NCBI GenBank assembly: GCA_043802125.1
Contig: JAZDLG010000058.1
Coordinates: forward strand, 1 to 37,511
Reading direction: 5' to 3'
Length of the DNA: 37,511 bases
Source of the DNA: Phelpsiimicrobium sp043802125
GTDB lineage: Bacteria > Omnitrophota > Gorgyraeia > Velamenicoccales > Velamenicoccaceae
A model generated the notes under the pieces. That model was given only the letters and a program-made list of their open reading frames with translations, did not search any database and was not told the origin of the DNA. Below are positions 23,769 through 31,584 of the stretch, one piece after another (the stretch's first letter is position 1; the number at the start of each line of letters is the position of its first letter). The position numbers were made by a program, and so were the translations under genes.

Positions 23769-24691
23769 AGTTTTATCTCCTTACTTTTAAAGATCTTCTC
23801 CATATTCCCGCCCAGGATGTTTTTTTTGTCTTTTTCGGTCAGGCTAAGATGATCCAGGACCTCCATGGACGCGGCGATATCTTTCTTCGCCGGATAATCG
23901 CTGCCCCAGACGATATGTTCGGGGCCGAATAATTCTAAAGATGAAATAAAATTAGCCGGCGTCTTGTCACCGCTGGTGTCAACGTAGATATGCTTTAGAT
24001 AGGCTGATGGCTTATCATGCAGATCCTTGACAAAGTCTATCCCCCTAAGCATCGCGTAAGTCGCGTCATAGCGATGCGCGATAAAAGGCGTCACACCCCC
24101 AAAATACGCAAATATAAATTTTAAGTCCGGGAACTGTTCAAACACTCCTGCCATCAGAAGTTTTCCCACGCACATCGTAGTCTCAAAGACATATTCTATT
24201 ACCGGTGTCAAAAGAGGGTCGTTGACCTGGGAAAAGCCAATGGGTTTGATTATCTGCGGATGGACAAAAATAGGGACGCCTGACTTTTGCGCGTTCCTAT
24301 ACAAAGCCATATAGCGCGTGTCATCTAAAAATGAGCCGTTAAAACTGGTGGCCAGGGATATGGCCTTAAAACCCAGCTCAAGTGTTGCCCTCTTAAACTC
24401 GGCTAACATCTTTTTCTCATCGACAACCGGCAGAATGGCAGCGCCGATGAACCTATCCGGCCGCATCTTTAAAATAGCCGCGACTCGTTCGTTATATATC
24501 TCAACGACCTTCTCGTAATTTCCCATGTGGATATGCGCGTCTGACGTCGGATAGCTAAGGACGACCTTATCCACGCCTGCCTTGTCCATGGCCGCCACGT
24601 GCGTCTCAATATCGCCCCACACATTAGAGAAAAAATGCGCGTTATCAATTATTTCCTGAGGCAACCAATGGCTATGCGCGTCAATTATCAT
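23765..24691 (-). CDS. Amidohydrolase 2 family protein, possible decarboxylase
   Basis: This 308-residue TIM-barrel metal enzyme resembles the ACMSD/aromatic acid decarboxylase group. The metal motif is D-x-H-x-H at residues 4-8 (IIDAHSH), with His144 (FVHPQI) and the late Asp265 in VWGSDYPAKK. In decarboxylases of the family a catalytic His stands in a (H)-x-G-G motif; here the corresponding place reads AYFGG (Tyr196), if my alignment by eye is right, so the chemistry may differ. In a polyketide locus such enzymes can remove the terminal carboxylate of an aromatic acid; this is inference. It lies one base after the SDR gene and overlaps the radical SAM gene. Confidence 0.8.
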   Translation of the reverse strand: MIIDAHSHWLPQEIIDNAHFFSNVWGDIETHVAAMDKAGVDKVVLSYPTSDAHIHMGNYEKVVEIYNERVAAILKMRPDRFIGAAILPVVDEKKMLAEFKRATLELGFKAISLATSFNGSFLDDTRYMALYRNAQKSGVPIFVHPQIIKPIGFSQVNDPLLTPVIEYVFETTMCVGKLLMAGVFEQFPDLKFIFAYFGGVTPFIAHRYDATYAMLRGIDFVKDLHDKPSAYLKHIYVDTSGDKTPANFISSLELFGPEHIVWGSDYPAKKDIAASMEVLDHLSLTEKDKKNILGGNMEKIFKSKEIKL

Positions 24692-24692
24692 T

Positions 24693-25466
24693 TTATTTCT
24701 CAGGATGATTCTGTTTCATCGGTATTATAGGTTTTGTCCACGGCGTCTGCTGATTGATAACGGATATTTCCAGCGGGCATACATTAGCCGGCACCGTCAA
24801 CGCGAACTTCACCGCGTTTTCTATCGCCTCCGTCGTCATAAGCCTTGAGCGGTCTTGCGAGATATCATTAAGCTTTCCGGTCAATTCCGTATCAGTCACT
24901 CCCGGCAAAAGAGACGTCACCTTGATGCCGAAATCGCGCATCTCCCAAAAAAGCCCCTTACCCCACTTGCGCAATGCCCATTTAAGAGATGTGTAAACTA
25001 TGAAGTTACGCGGCGGCGGGTCCACCATGGTAGAGCCCGAAACCATGTTGATGACGGCGCCTCCCTTATTTTCAACAAAATGGTTAATAATAAGGCGTGT
25101 CAGCATCACATAGCCGAAAAAGTTCGTATACATAAGTTTTTCAATATCTTCCAAAGGCTGTTCGTGAAAAGGATGCTGGCTTGAAACACCGGCATTGTTG
25201 ATAAGCGCGTCTATCTTTTTAAATTCCTTTATCGCGGTATTGACGAGATTCTCTAAATCAGCCTGTTTTGAGACATCGCAAGAAACGCCTAATACTCTTA
25301 CATTATATTTTTCGCTGATCTCGGATACAGTCTTATCCAAAGCCTCTTTGCCGCGGGCTGCGAGTACAAGATTCATCCCCTCGCGAGCCAACGATTCAGC
25401 TATAGCTCGGCCGATACCGCGGCTGGCACCCGTTATTATCACATTCTTGCCTTTTAACTGCGACAT
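24693..25466 (-). CDS. Short-chain dehydrogenase/reductase, candidate polyketide ketoreductase
   Basis: This 257-residue classical SDR has the cofactor loop TGASRGIG (residues 12-19), an NNAG motif (90-93), the catalytic Ser143 or Ser145, and Tyr158-x3-Lys162 (YTSLK). The Arg after TGAS suggests NADPH rather than NADH. The late segment VTSLLPGVTDTELTG matches the family. In type II polyketide clusters an SDR of this kind reduces one keto group of the ACP-bound chain; that role is likely from position but the family is very broad. It follows the MFS transporter gene by two bases. Confidence 0.87.
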   Translation of the reverse strand: MSQLKGKNVIITGASRGIGRAIAESLAREGMNLVLAARGKEALDKTVSEISEKYNVRVLGVSCDVSKQADLENLVNTAIKEFKKIDALINNAGVSSQHPFHEQPLEDIEKLMYTNFFGYVMLTRLIINHFVENKGGAVINMVSGSTMVDPPPRNFIVYTSLKWALRKWGKGLFWEMRDFGIKVTSLLPGVTDTELTGKLNDISQDRSRLMTTEAIENAVKFALTVPANVCPLEISVINQQTPWTKPIIPMKQNHPEK

Positions 25467-25468
25467 CG

Positions 25469-26509
25469 CTACCTCCCTATATGGCTTAAGATCTTTTTTG
25501 TGGACAAAAACATCGCTAATAAGAACAGGCCATAGATCACAAAACCCGTGATAAAACTCTTCTGCAGCACCGCGCCGCCTATAATAACTCCTAAACCTCC
25601 GGCTAGAAAACGCACAGAGCTGTTAAGGCTTGATATCTCTTTCATAAAACGCTTATCTAGGTCTGTTAAAAACGTAGACAGGCCGGCGTGATTTAAAGTC
25701 CAGCCAAACCCCCAGAAAAGCATCAAGATAATAAGCGCCGCTAAAGAGCGCGCAAAAACGAGCATAGCGACAGCCGCGAACATCAGCAACACGCCGGTCC
25801 TTAAGGTCGCGACCCTGCCTTTTTTATCCGCGAAATGCCCTCCTAAGGCTTCGCCAAAAATACCGGCCAGGCTTGCGGCCGTCAGAGTAATAGAAACAAA
25901 AAATTGTTTTAAACCTAATTCCTGCGCGAAATACACACCCAGCCACTGCCGCACGCCGTGGTATAAAATGCTTATAATAAAAATATAGGTAAAGGCCTTA
26001 AAGATAACCGGCTGCTTTAAGGCTTCCATATACCTGCTGCTGGTTATCCCCTTGCCCGAAAGGGTGCGGGGAAAATATTTAAGTGTAAGAACGGCGGCCG
26101 CCAACCCCAAGCCCGAAGGTATAAAAAACATAGCCCGCCACGGGATAATACCGCTCAAAAATAAACCGATGAGGTCCGCTACAAACGTCGCGCTGAAAAA
26201 CAAACCCACGAATTTTCCGCGCCGCTGTTCGGCAGCGTGATCCGCGATATAAATAAGCACCAAGGGTGTCGTCGCGGCGGCAAAAGCGCCGACTAACAAC
26301 CGGAATATAAAAAGCTGCTGATAATTTTGAGCACTTCCCGAAAGAAAACTAAATACTGAAAATAACAAAAGGCTGCCGGACGCTATGTACTTATTATCAA
26401 AGAGCCGCGTCAAAGGGCCGTAGACAAGCGCGACTAAGCCGTACGGAAGCATATAAGCCCAGTTGATGCGCCCTACGATGAAACTTGATATTCCAAAATC
26501 TTTGGCCAC
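25469..26509 (-). CDS. MFS transporter, candidate product exporter (start uncertain)
   Basis: The protein is 346 residues from a GTG at 26509, with about eleven hydrophobic helices. The MFS loop between helices 2 and 3 is recognisable (VYGPLTRLFDNKY), as is its repeat in the second half (GHFADKKGRVATL). Coding potential clearly extends further upstream to 26596: the extra 29 codons encode the missing first helix (FFILCLQGFCIAFN) but hold no ATG, GTG or TTG. They begin with ATC directly after a stop codon, with GGGAG at correct distance. Either ATC is used as start, or a base differs there. It lies between the aromatase and SDR genes and is the only transporter of the locus. Confidence 0.83.
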   Translation of the reverse strand: MAKDFGISSFIVGRINWAYMLPYGLVALVYGPLTRLFDNKYIASGSLLLFSVFSFLSGSAQNYQQLFIFRLLVGAFAAATTPLVLIYIADHAAEQRRGKFVGLFFSATFVADLIGLFLSGIIPWRAMFFIPSGLGLAAAVLTLKYFPRTLSGKGITSSRYMEALKQPVIFKAFTYIFIISILYHGVRQWLGVYFAQELGLKQFFVSITLTAASLAGIFGEALGGHFADKKGRVATLRTGVLLMFAAVAMLVFARSLAALIILMLFWGFGWTLNHAGLSTFLTDLDKRFMKEISSLNSSVRFLAGGLGVIIGGAVLQKSFITGFVIYGLFLLAMFLSTKKILSHIGR

Positions 26510-26635
26510 AGCAGGAACTATGGCGGCAATAGATGCTACATTAAACGCAATACAAAATCCCTGCAGACAAAGAATAAAAAAATCGGCGCGCTTGATTTAT
26601 AACTCCCTTGTAGAAATTGCCTTGCCTGTAAAACT

Positions 26636-27076
26636 TCATTGAAGCGCTTCTTTCTCAATCACTCTTTTAAATATCTCAAGGTTTTCTTTTGAGTGTTTAT
26701 TGATGAACCCTTCCACCTGCTCATCATTGAATTTGGCTGTTTTGTCCATTGTAAAATGCTGTATCCAAGTCAAGACGACACCGTCTTGACTTGATGTATA
26801 AAGCCATACTATCTTCATATATTCAAAAGGGAATTTTGGGTTGATCCTCTCGGCATAGGTAAAATAATTTTCTTTGAACAAAAGCTTAAAAGACTGCCAA
26901 GAACGGCCTTCATCATCAGTCAACTGAAAGACAATCTTATTGCCTTCTCTTTTGACTATTTTTGCTTCCTTGTACTCTCCGCCGAACAATTCCGTCCAGC
27001 GCGGAATATCGTTAGATATATCAAATACTTTTTCATAAGGCGCGTTTATCGTTATTGAATTACATGTGTGGCCCAT
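26636..27076 (-). CDS. Polyketide aromatase/cyclase, TcmN-like SRPBCC protein
   Basis: This 146-residue single START-like domain matches the first-ring aromatase/cyclases of type II polyketide synthesis. The start NSITINAPYEKVFDISNDI, then W-TELFGGEYKEAKIV, later W-YTSSQ and WIQHFTMD, and the end FNDEQVEGFINKHSKEN, follow TcmN ARO/CYC segment by segment as I remember that protein. Such enzymes fold the ACP-bound poly-beta-keto chain and aromatise the first ring. The start at 27076 has AAGGAGG upstream; the frame extension to 27163 only translates palindromes. It sits between the pfam04199-type cyclase and the MFS gene. This is one of the strongest signs that the locus makes an aromatic polyketide. 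Confidence 0.9.
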   Translation of the reverse strand: MGHTCNSITINAPYEKVFDISNDIPRWTELFGGEYKEAKIVKREGNKIVFQLTDDEGRSWQSFKLLFKENYFTYAERINPKFPFEYMKIVWLYTSSQDGVVLTWIQHFTMDKTAKFNDEQVEGFINKHSKENLEIFKRVIEKEALQ

Positions 27077-27102
27077 AATATCCTCCTTCCGTAGAAAACG
27101 GA

Positions 27103-27177
27103 ACACCCGCGCAATTTGCGCTACTAAGCGCACGCCCGCGCCTCCATATGCGCGGGGCGTCATTTAGCGCGGGGTGT
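27103..27177. repeat. Compound palindrome between cyclase and aromatase genes
   Basis: The outer arms ACACCCGCGC (27103-27112) and GCGCGGGGTGT (27167-27177) enclose further hairpins. These are GCGC-AATTT-GCGC (27109-27121), GCGCT-ACTA-AGCGC (27118-27131) and ACGCCCGCGC with GCGCGGGGCGT (27132-27160). It fills the 100-base gap between the two genes and ends on the cyclase stop codon. It could adjust the level of downstream genes in the operon. Confidence 0.6.
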
Positions 27178-27983
27178 CAATTTTCAACAATAGCTACCGC
27201 CCTCGTCCACCCTGCGCCTGTATTCTTTATTTTGACAGGCAGGCACGAAACAGTAAATCCGTAAGGTTTAGGTATTGCACCGAGGTTTCCCATCCGCTCC
27301 ATATGACAATACTCGCGCCTGCGGCCTAAAAAGTGGCACGGCCATATCTTAGTTTTATCCTTTGTGGACAAAAATTCATTGAACATCTCAAAACACGGCC
27401 TATCCAGGCCTATAGTATCAATGCCGATCATCTTAATGCCCTGGTCAAGGATAAACTCAAGCGCGTCCGGCATCATGCCAACGTATTTATTGACGTAATC
27501 AGGCGTACCCAATAATTTATCACCGCCTGTATATATCAAAACGATATCCATGGGGTTAAGGGTGTATTTTATGCGGTTAAGAGCGCCGGTCACGTCATCT
27601 TTTTTGATATTCCCAGGGAACTTCAGATGAGTAAGATCAAGGACAACGCCCGGGCCATAGCACCACTCCAGCGGCACATCAGTTATCATGCGCGCTGGCC
27701 GGCCTTCGGATTTAGAACCATAATGGAACGGCGCGTCCACGTGGGTTCCCATGTGCACCGAGGCATGGACTATTTCCAATGACAACATCTCGGCATCCGG
27801 TACCTCGTTCGGTTTTGCCACGCGCTCGCCCTTGGCAAAGCGTTCTTTGCCGCCAGGCTGCTTTGCCATGACGACCTCATTAAAATGTTCTACGCCTTCG
27901 GCATGAGTAATGCGGTCAATCGTCGCCGCGTGCGTTTCAACAAGGGTGTCGTCAATAGGAAGGCTTAGGTCAATAATGCGCAT
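27177..27983 (-). CDS. Putative polyketide cyclase, kynurenine-formamidase-like fold (pfam04199 type)
   Basis: This 268-residue protein has the metal-site motif HMGTHVDAPFHYG (His77, His81, Asp83, His87) of the cyclase/arylformamidase superfamily. Members of this family act as later-ring cyclases in several type II polyketide pathways, for instance DpsY in daunorubicin synthesis, while others hydrolyse formylkynurenine or isatin. Here it lies directly between the ACP and the aromatase genes, nine bases from the ACP gene, so a ring-closing role is favoured. The insert at residues 40-62 (KQPGGKERFAKGERVAKPNE) is longer than I expect in formamidases. Confidence 0.87.
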   Translation of the reverse strand: MRIIDLSLPIDDTLVETHAATIDRITHAEGVEHFNEVVMAKQPGGKERFAKGERVAKPNEVPDAEMLSLEIVHASVHMGTHVDAPFHYGSKSEGRPARMITDVPLEWCYGPGVVLDLTHLKFPGNIKKDDVTGALNRIKYTLNPMDIVLIYTGGDKLLGTPDYVNKYVGMMPDALEFILDQGIKMIGIDTIGLDRPCFEMFNEFLSTKDKTKIWPCHFLGRRREYCHMERMGNLGAIPKPYGFTVSCLPVKIKNTGAGWTRAVAIVEN

Positions 27984-27992
27984 AATGCACCT

Positions 27993-28229
27993 TTAATGTG
28001 CTTGTTTGGAATCTATGACTTTGGCTATCTGTTCAACGGAATGTTGCTTAGCGACCTCTTTTTCCAGAATTGAAATGCCGAACTCTTTTTGAAGCGCTAT
28101 ACAGACCTCTACCATCTCTGTTGAATCAACGCCCAAACTCTGCTCAAGCGATAAGCCTTCCTTGACTTCTTCGGGCTTTACCTTCAAAAGTTTCACAATG
28201 ACATCCTTAACTTTTGTTTTTGTATCCAT
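27993..28229 (-). CDS. Acyl carrier protein of the type II polyketide synthase
   Basis: This 78-residue carrier protein has the phosphopantetheine attachment site Ser36 in LGVDSTEMVE. Acidic helix II and the overall length are normal. The serine motif reads GVDS rather than the GxDSL of fatty-acid ACPs, with Thr-Glu following, as in several polyketide ACPs. It lies 15 bases downstream of the KS-beta gene, completing the classic KS-alpha, KS-beta, ACP order. It needs a phosphopantetheinyl transferase that is not in the window. Confidence 0.93.
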   Translation of the reverse strand: MDTKTKVKDVIVKLLKVKPEEVKEGLSLEQSLGVDSTEMVEVCIALQKEFGISILEKEVAKQHSVEQIAKVIDSKQAH

Positions 28230-28244
28230 GCCTCTCCCTTCTTT

Positions 28245-29483
28245 TTACGCTTTCTCTAACGCCAAGACCGCATTGATGCCGGCGCGGCCCCTTGAGAGCA
28301 CAATGGCCCGGCGGATATTATGTTCTTTCGCTTTATCCCTGCAATAGTTCAAACCCTCGCATTTCGGGTCTATTTCTTTTAGATTCAACATCGGAGGTAT
28401 AAGGCTGTGCTCCATAGCCATTATTGTCACGAGCACATCCACGGCTCCGGAAGCGCCCAGAAGGTTGCCGAACATAGTCTTGGGCGCGCTTACCGGTATA
28501 TCTTTGGCATATTTGCCAAATACTTCTTTGATAGCGGCTACTTCTGACACATCACCCTCTAATGTCGCTGCGCCATCCAGAGAAATATAATCAATATCTT
28601 CGGGCTTATAACTTGCGTCATCTAACGCCATCCTTATGGCCCGCGCCAATTGTTTCCCGCTGGGGTCAGATTTTATCCTGTCTACGCCGTCGCATGTCGT
28701 GCCGTATCCCGTAATATATGCAAGGGCCTTCTTGCCTCTTTTTTTTGCCCTGTCTTCGCTTTCCAGTATCATAATACCCGCGCCTTCGCCGACAACAAAA
28801 CCGTCGCGAGCCTTATCAAAAGGCCTATACGCTTCTTCGGGATGTTCGTTATTCTTAGATAAGTCGCCGTTAGTGTTGCAACAAAGAAGGCCGTATGGCG
28901 AAAGCGGAGCTTCCATACCGCCGGCTAAAATAAACTCAACCTTGTTCTTGGCCAGGATCCTTATCGCGTGTCCTATGGCCATGAGCGAACTGGCGCGGTC
29001 AGATACGATTGTCTTAGAATATCCTTTGATGCCATAATAAATGGAGACCTGCCCCTGGGGCGCTGCCGGAAACCATGCTGACGCCATATAGGGGCTCACG
29101 CCCTCGCGGCCCTCAATGTAAAGGTCGCGCAGCTCTGTCTCGCCATAGAGCCAACCGCCCAAAGCATTGCCCATAAAGATACCGATGTTGTTCAAGTTCT
29201 CCTTTGATACATCAATACCTGCGTCTTTGAGAGCGAGCTCTGAGGCGATAAGCGCCATATGGGAAAACGGGTCTATCTTCTGCAATAATCTTGACGACAC
29301 GTGTGAATAAGCATCCAGATCATGTATCTGGCCAGCGATATGGGACTGATATAAGCTTGAATCATAACGCTCTATCTTTTTTATGGCAGAGCGCCCTGCC
29401 TTTATGTTGGCCCAGAAAGCCTTTTTATCTATGCCTGAGGGTGCGACGATGCCGAATCCGGTAATAGCTATTCTTTTGAACAT
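28245..29483 (-). CDS. Ketosynthase beta / chain length factor (catalytically dead KS)
   Basis: This 412-residue thiolase-fold protein is clearly homologous to the KS-alpha encoded just upstream, but all catalytic residues are changed. The active-site Cys is Arg163 (VSDRASS), the first His is Asp303 (SLDGAAT) and the second His is Asn340 (TMFGN); Lys335 is kept. The stretch VSAPKTMFGNLLGASGAVDV is typical of chain length factors. In type II polyketide synthases this subunit pairs with KS-alpha and sets chain length. The usual residue at the Cys position is Gln, so Arg is unusual. TAG-ATG abuts the KS-alpha stop, with GGAGGG as ribosome-binding site inside the KS-alpha end. Confidence 0.92.
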   Translation of the reverse strand: MFKRIAITGFGIVAPSGIDKKAFWANIKAGRSAIKKIERYDSSLYQSHIAGQIHDLDAYSHVSSRLLQKIDPFSHMALIASELALKDAGIDVSKENLNNIGIFMGNALGGWLYGETELRDLYIEGREGVSPYMASAWFPAAPQGQVSIYYGIKGYSKTIVSDRASSLMAIGHAIRILAKNKVEFILAGGMEAPLSPYGLLCCNTNGDLSKNNEHPEEAYRPFDKARDGFVVGEGAGIMILESEDRAKKRGKKALAYITGYGTTCDGVDRIKSDPSGKQLARAIRMALDDASYKPEDIDYISLDGAATLEGDVSEVAAIKEVFGKYAKDIPVSAPKTMFGNLLGASGAVDVLVTIMAMEHSLIPPMLNLKEIDPKCEGLNYCRDKAKEHNIRRAIVLSRGRAGINAVLALEKA

Positions 29484-30752
29484 CTATTTACCCTCCGCGT
29501 ATCTTTTCATAACAATACCTGAGTGTATGCCGGAAAATCCGCTGGAAGTCTTTAATATCATATTGACTTTCTTTGCGATCGCCTTGTTCGGTATATAATC
29601 CAGGTCACACTGAGGGTCGCGGACTTCCTGATTTATCGTGGGAGGAAGAACGTCCTTTTCAAAGATCATAGACGCCATCACCATCTCAATAGCATTGGCT
29701 GCAGCCAGAGGATGCCCGATCATGGACTTCAGCGAACTTATGGGGATCTTGTAGGCGTAATCGCCAAGGGTGATCTTATAAGCATTGCTCTCAAACACAT
29801 CATTCATACGCGTAGAAGAACCGTGCGCGTTGATATAATCAATGTCCTGCGGTTTGATCTCGGCATCTTTAAGCGTCAGCTTGATGCAATCAGCCATAGC
29901 CAATCCATCCGACGGTAGATCAGTCATATGGAACGCGTTATTGCATGTGCCGTAACCTATTATCTCGCAGTATATACGCGCCTTCCTTTTTAATGCGTGC
30001 TGGAGCTCTTCTAAGACCAAGAGCCCGCAGCCTTCGGAAAGAACAAAACCATCGCGTTTATTATCAAAAGGCCGCGAGGCTTTTTCCGGTTCATCGTTCC
30101 TCGCTGATAAAACGCTGACCACGTCAAAAGCGCCGAATGTTATGGGCGTAAGCGGCGCCTCTGATGCCCCTGCGATCATTAAGTCCAAATCACCGTCCTG
30201 GATCGTCTCCAAACAAAAACCCACGGAATCAGTTCCCGCAGTACATCCGGTAGAGATCGTATTGCAGATACCGTTCAAGTGATACTTCGCAGACAATTCC
30301 GCCGATGGCGTATTGAACATTGAGGCATCATAAAGATAAGGGCGCACCAATCTCGGATCAATGGGTTTTTTACCGTTATCCGTGACAAGCGCGAACTCCT
30401 CTTCCATATATTTAGTCCCGCAGATCGCGTTAGCAAGGCTGACGCCGACCCTCTGGCGATTGATCTTTGAAAAATCCAGGCCGGCATCCTTGACCGCCAT
30501 AGCAGCGGCTACAACGGCAAACTGGACATATCTGTCCATGCGCTTGACCTCTTCCTCGTCTAAGCCTAATTCAAAAGGATTGAACTCTTTAGAATACGCG
30601 GCAATGCGCGTGCGAAACATAGAGACATCAAACATATCCACTCGCCTGACAGCAGAAACGCCGCCGGCCATAGCCTTCCAGCAATTATCTTTACCTATGC
30701 CGTTGGGCGAAACAACGCCTAGCCCCGTTACAACCACCCTTCTTCTAATCAT
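29484..30752 (-). CDS. Ketosynthase alpha of a type II polyketide synthase
   Basis: This 422-residue beta-ketoacyl synthase joins malonyl-ACP units into a poly-beta-keto chain. The catalytic set is complete: Cys170 (ISTGCTAGTD), His310 (NAHGSST), Lys342 and His347 (LKSMIGHPLAAANAIE). These positions are each one residue from those I recall for the actinorhodin KS-alpha. The N-terminal third has KS-alpha rather than FabF features, including VDMFDVSMFRTRIAAYSKEF and PYLYDASMFNTPSAELSAKY. The start is preceded by AAGAGG. It is the first gene after a 113-base gap holding three hairpins. FabF is the alternative, but the paired dead partner and adjacent aromatase argue against it. Confidence 0.93.
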   Translation of the reverse strand: MIRRRVVVTGLGVVSPNGIGKDNCWKAMAGGVSAVRRVDMFDVSMFRTRIAAYSKEFNPFELGLDEEEVKRMDRYVQFAVVAAAMAVKDAGLDFSKINRQRVGVSLANAICGTKYMEEEFALVTDNGKKPIDPRLVRPYLYDASMFNTPSAELSAKYHLNGICNTISTGCTAGTDSVGFCLETIQDGDLDLMIAGASEAPLTPITFGAFDVVSVLSARNDEPEKASRPFDNKRDGFVLSEGCGLLVLEELQHALKRKARIYCEIIGYGTCNNAFHMTDLPSDGLAMADCIKLTLKDAEIKPQDIDYINAHGSSTRMNDVFESNAYKITLGDYAYKIPISSLKSMIGHPLAAANAIEMVMASMIFEKDVLPPTINQEVRDPQCDLDYIPNKAIAKKVNMILKTSSGFSGIHSGIVMKRYAEGK

Positions 30753-30776
30753 TTTTCCTCTTATTTCTTTGTTCGC

Positions 30777-30863
30777 TCCCGCCTTCGCGGGATTTCACTG
30801 AATTAAACATTGATGTGTTCAATTCGCTCACAAGGACTACGCTGAATATGCGCCTTCGGCGCA
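30777..30863. repeat. Three successive hairpins in the leader of the KS-alpha gene
   Basis: TCCCGC-CTTC-GCGGGA (30777-30792); GAATTAAACA with TGTTCAATTC, one mismatch (30800-30825); TGCGCC-TTC-GGCGCA (30849-30863). They fill the gap between the TIGR04076-like gene and KS-alpha. None has a T-run on the minus strand, so they are not clear terminators; they may be dispersed repeats or processing and stability elements. Confidence 0.55.
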
Positions 30864-30865
30864 CA

Positions 30866-31513
30866 TTATGGTGCTTGTCTTGTAACTTTAAAAATAACAT
30901 GCCCTCCATCAGGGCAGGTCGGCGTGCTCAAGGAATTAGGGTCCTCCTCAAAAGGGAACTTAGCCCCAAAATTCAAACCGAATAAAACCGGAAAAAGCAT
31001 ATGATACGCAGCTCCGCAAAAACCCTCAGGCGTACGCAAACCTTTTACCTGGATCTTATCGCCTACTTTATAACCGTAGAAACACTTGCCCGTACACTCT
31101 TTGACTTCTATCTCCATAGTCTTGGGGTTAGGCCCTGCTGGCGTTTCGGCGTTTCCCGCCTCAAGCTTTGGTTTTGAAATAACGTTCCCCTCTTCATCTA
31201 TCAATTCAGTTAAAAATTCAACTTTTTTACCGTCAGGGCACGTGGTCTTCAGGGACAACATATTATCCATGAAAGGAAACTCAGCGCCAAAAGTCAAACC
31301 ATACATGCACGGGAAAATGGAATGCAGGGCGCCAGCGCAAAAATGCTCCGGCGGATGCGTAAAATCCTCAAAAATAAATTGCTTACCCACCTCGTAATTA
31401 TGGTAACAATACCCTTCTTGCTTGGTGACGGTCAGGCGCAATCGCGGAAACTTCACGCGCGTCTTCTTGACCATCTTCCTTAATTCACTCATGCTTGGCT
31501 TATTTTGCTCCAT
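30866..31513 (-). CDS. Tandem TIGR04076-like domain protein of unknown function
   Basis: This 215-residue protein is built of two copies of a domain of about 80 residues (about 25-105 and 133-213), joined by a proline-rich linker. Each copy runs through Y-x-(V)-G-(K/D), then H-(F)CAGALHSIFPCMYGLTFGAEFPF or GFCGAAYHMLFPVLFGLNFGAKFPF, and ends with TCPDG. The pattern is that of the small TIGR04076 family, normally a single domain of roughly 90 residues. Conserved Cys, His and Gly suggest a metal or cofactor site, but no function is established to my knowledge. I use the start at 31513 with GAGAGGA upstream; the longer frame to 31558 translates a palindrome. It lies directly before KS-alpha. Confidence 0.75.
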   Translation of the reverse strand: MEQNKPSMSELRKMVKKTRVKFPRLRLTVTKQEGYCYHNYEVGKQFIFEDFTHPPEHFCAGALHSIFPCMYGLTFGAEFPFMDNMLSLKTTCPDGKKVEFLTELIDEEGNVISKPKLEAGNAETPAGPNPKTMEIEVKECTGKCFYGYKVGDKIQVKGLRTPEGFCGAAYHMLFPVLFGLNFGAKFPFEEDPNSLSTPTCPDGGHVIFKVTRQAP

Positions 31514-31532
31514 GTCAATATCCTCTCTATCT

Positions 31533-31578
31533 CGAGGTCCGACCTCGGCCCCGAACACCGAGGTCCGACCTCGGTGTT
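31533..31578. repeat. Paired GC palindromes, same family as at 19639-19685
   Basis: CGAGGTC-C-GACCTCG (31533-31547) is followed by a longer copy with perfect 12-base arms around one base (arm AACACCGAGGTC, 31554-31578). They lie between the ketopantoate-reductase-like gene and the TIGR04076-like gene. As at 19639-19685 there are two copies, one short and one extended. Confidence 0.75.
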
Positions 31579-31584
31579 GTGCCC

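Noticed and set aside
28245..30752. The two ketosynthases as ordinary fatty-acid FabF copies
   Set aside because: One partner has lost all catalytic residues in the manner of chain length factors, and aromatase, cyclase and ACP genes are adjacent.
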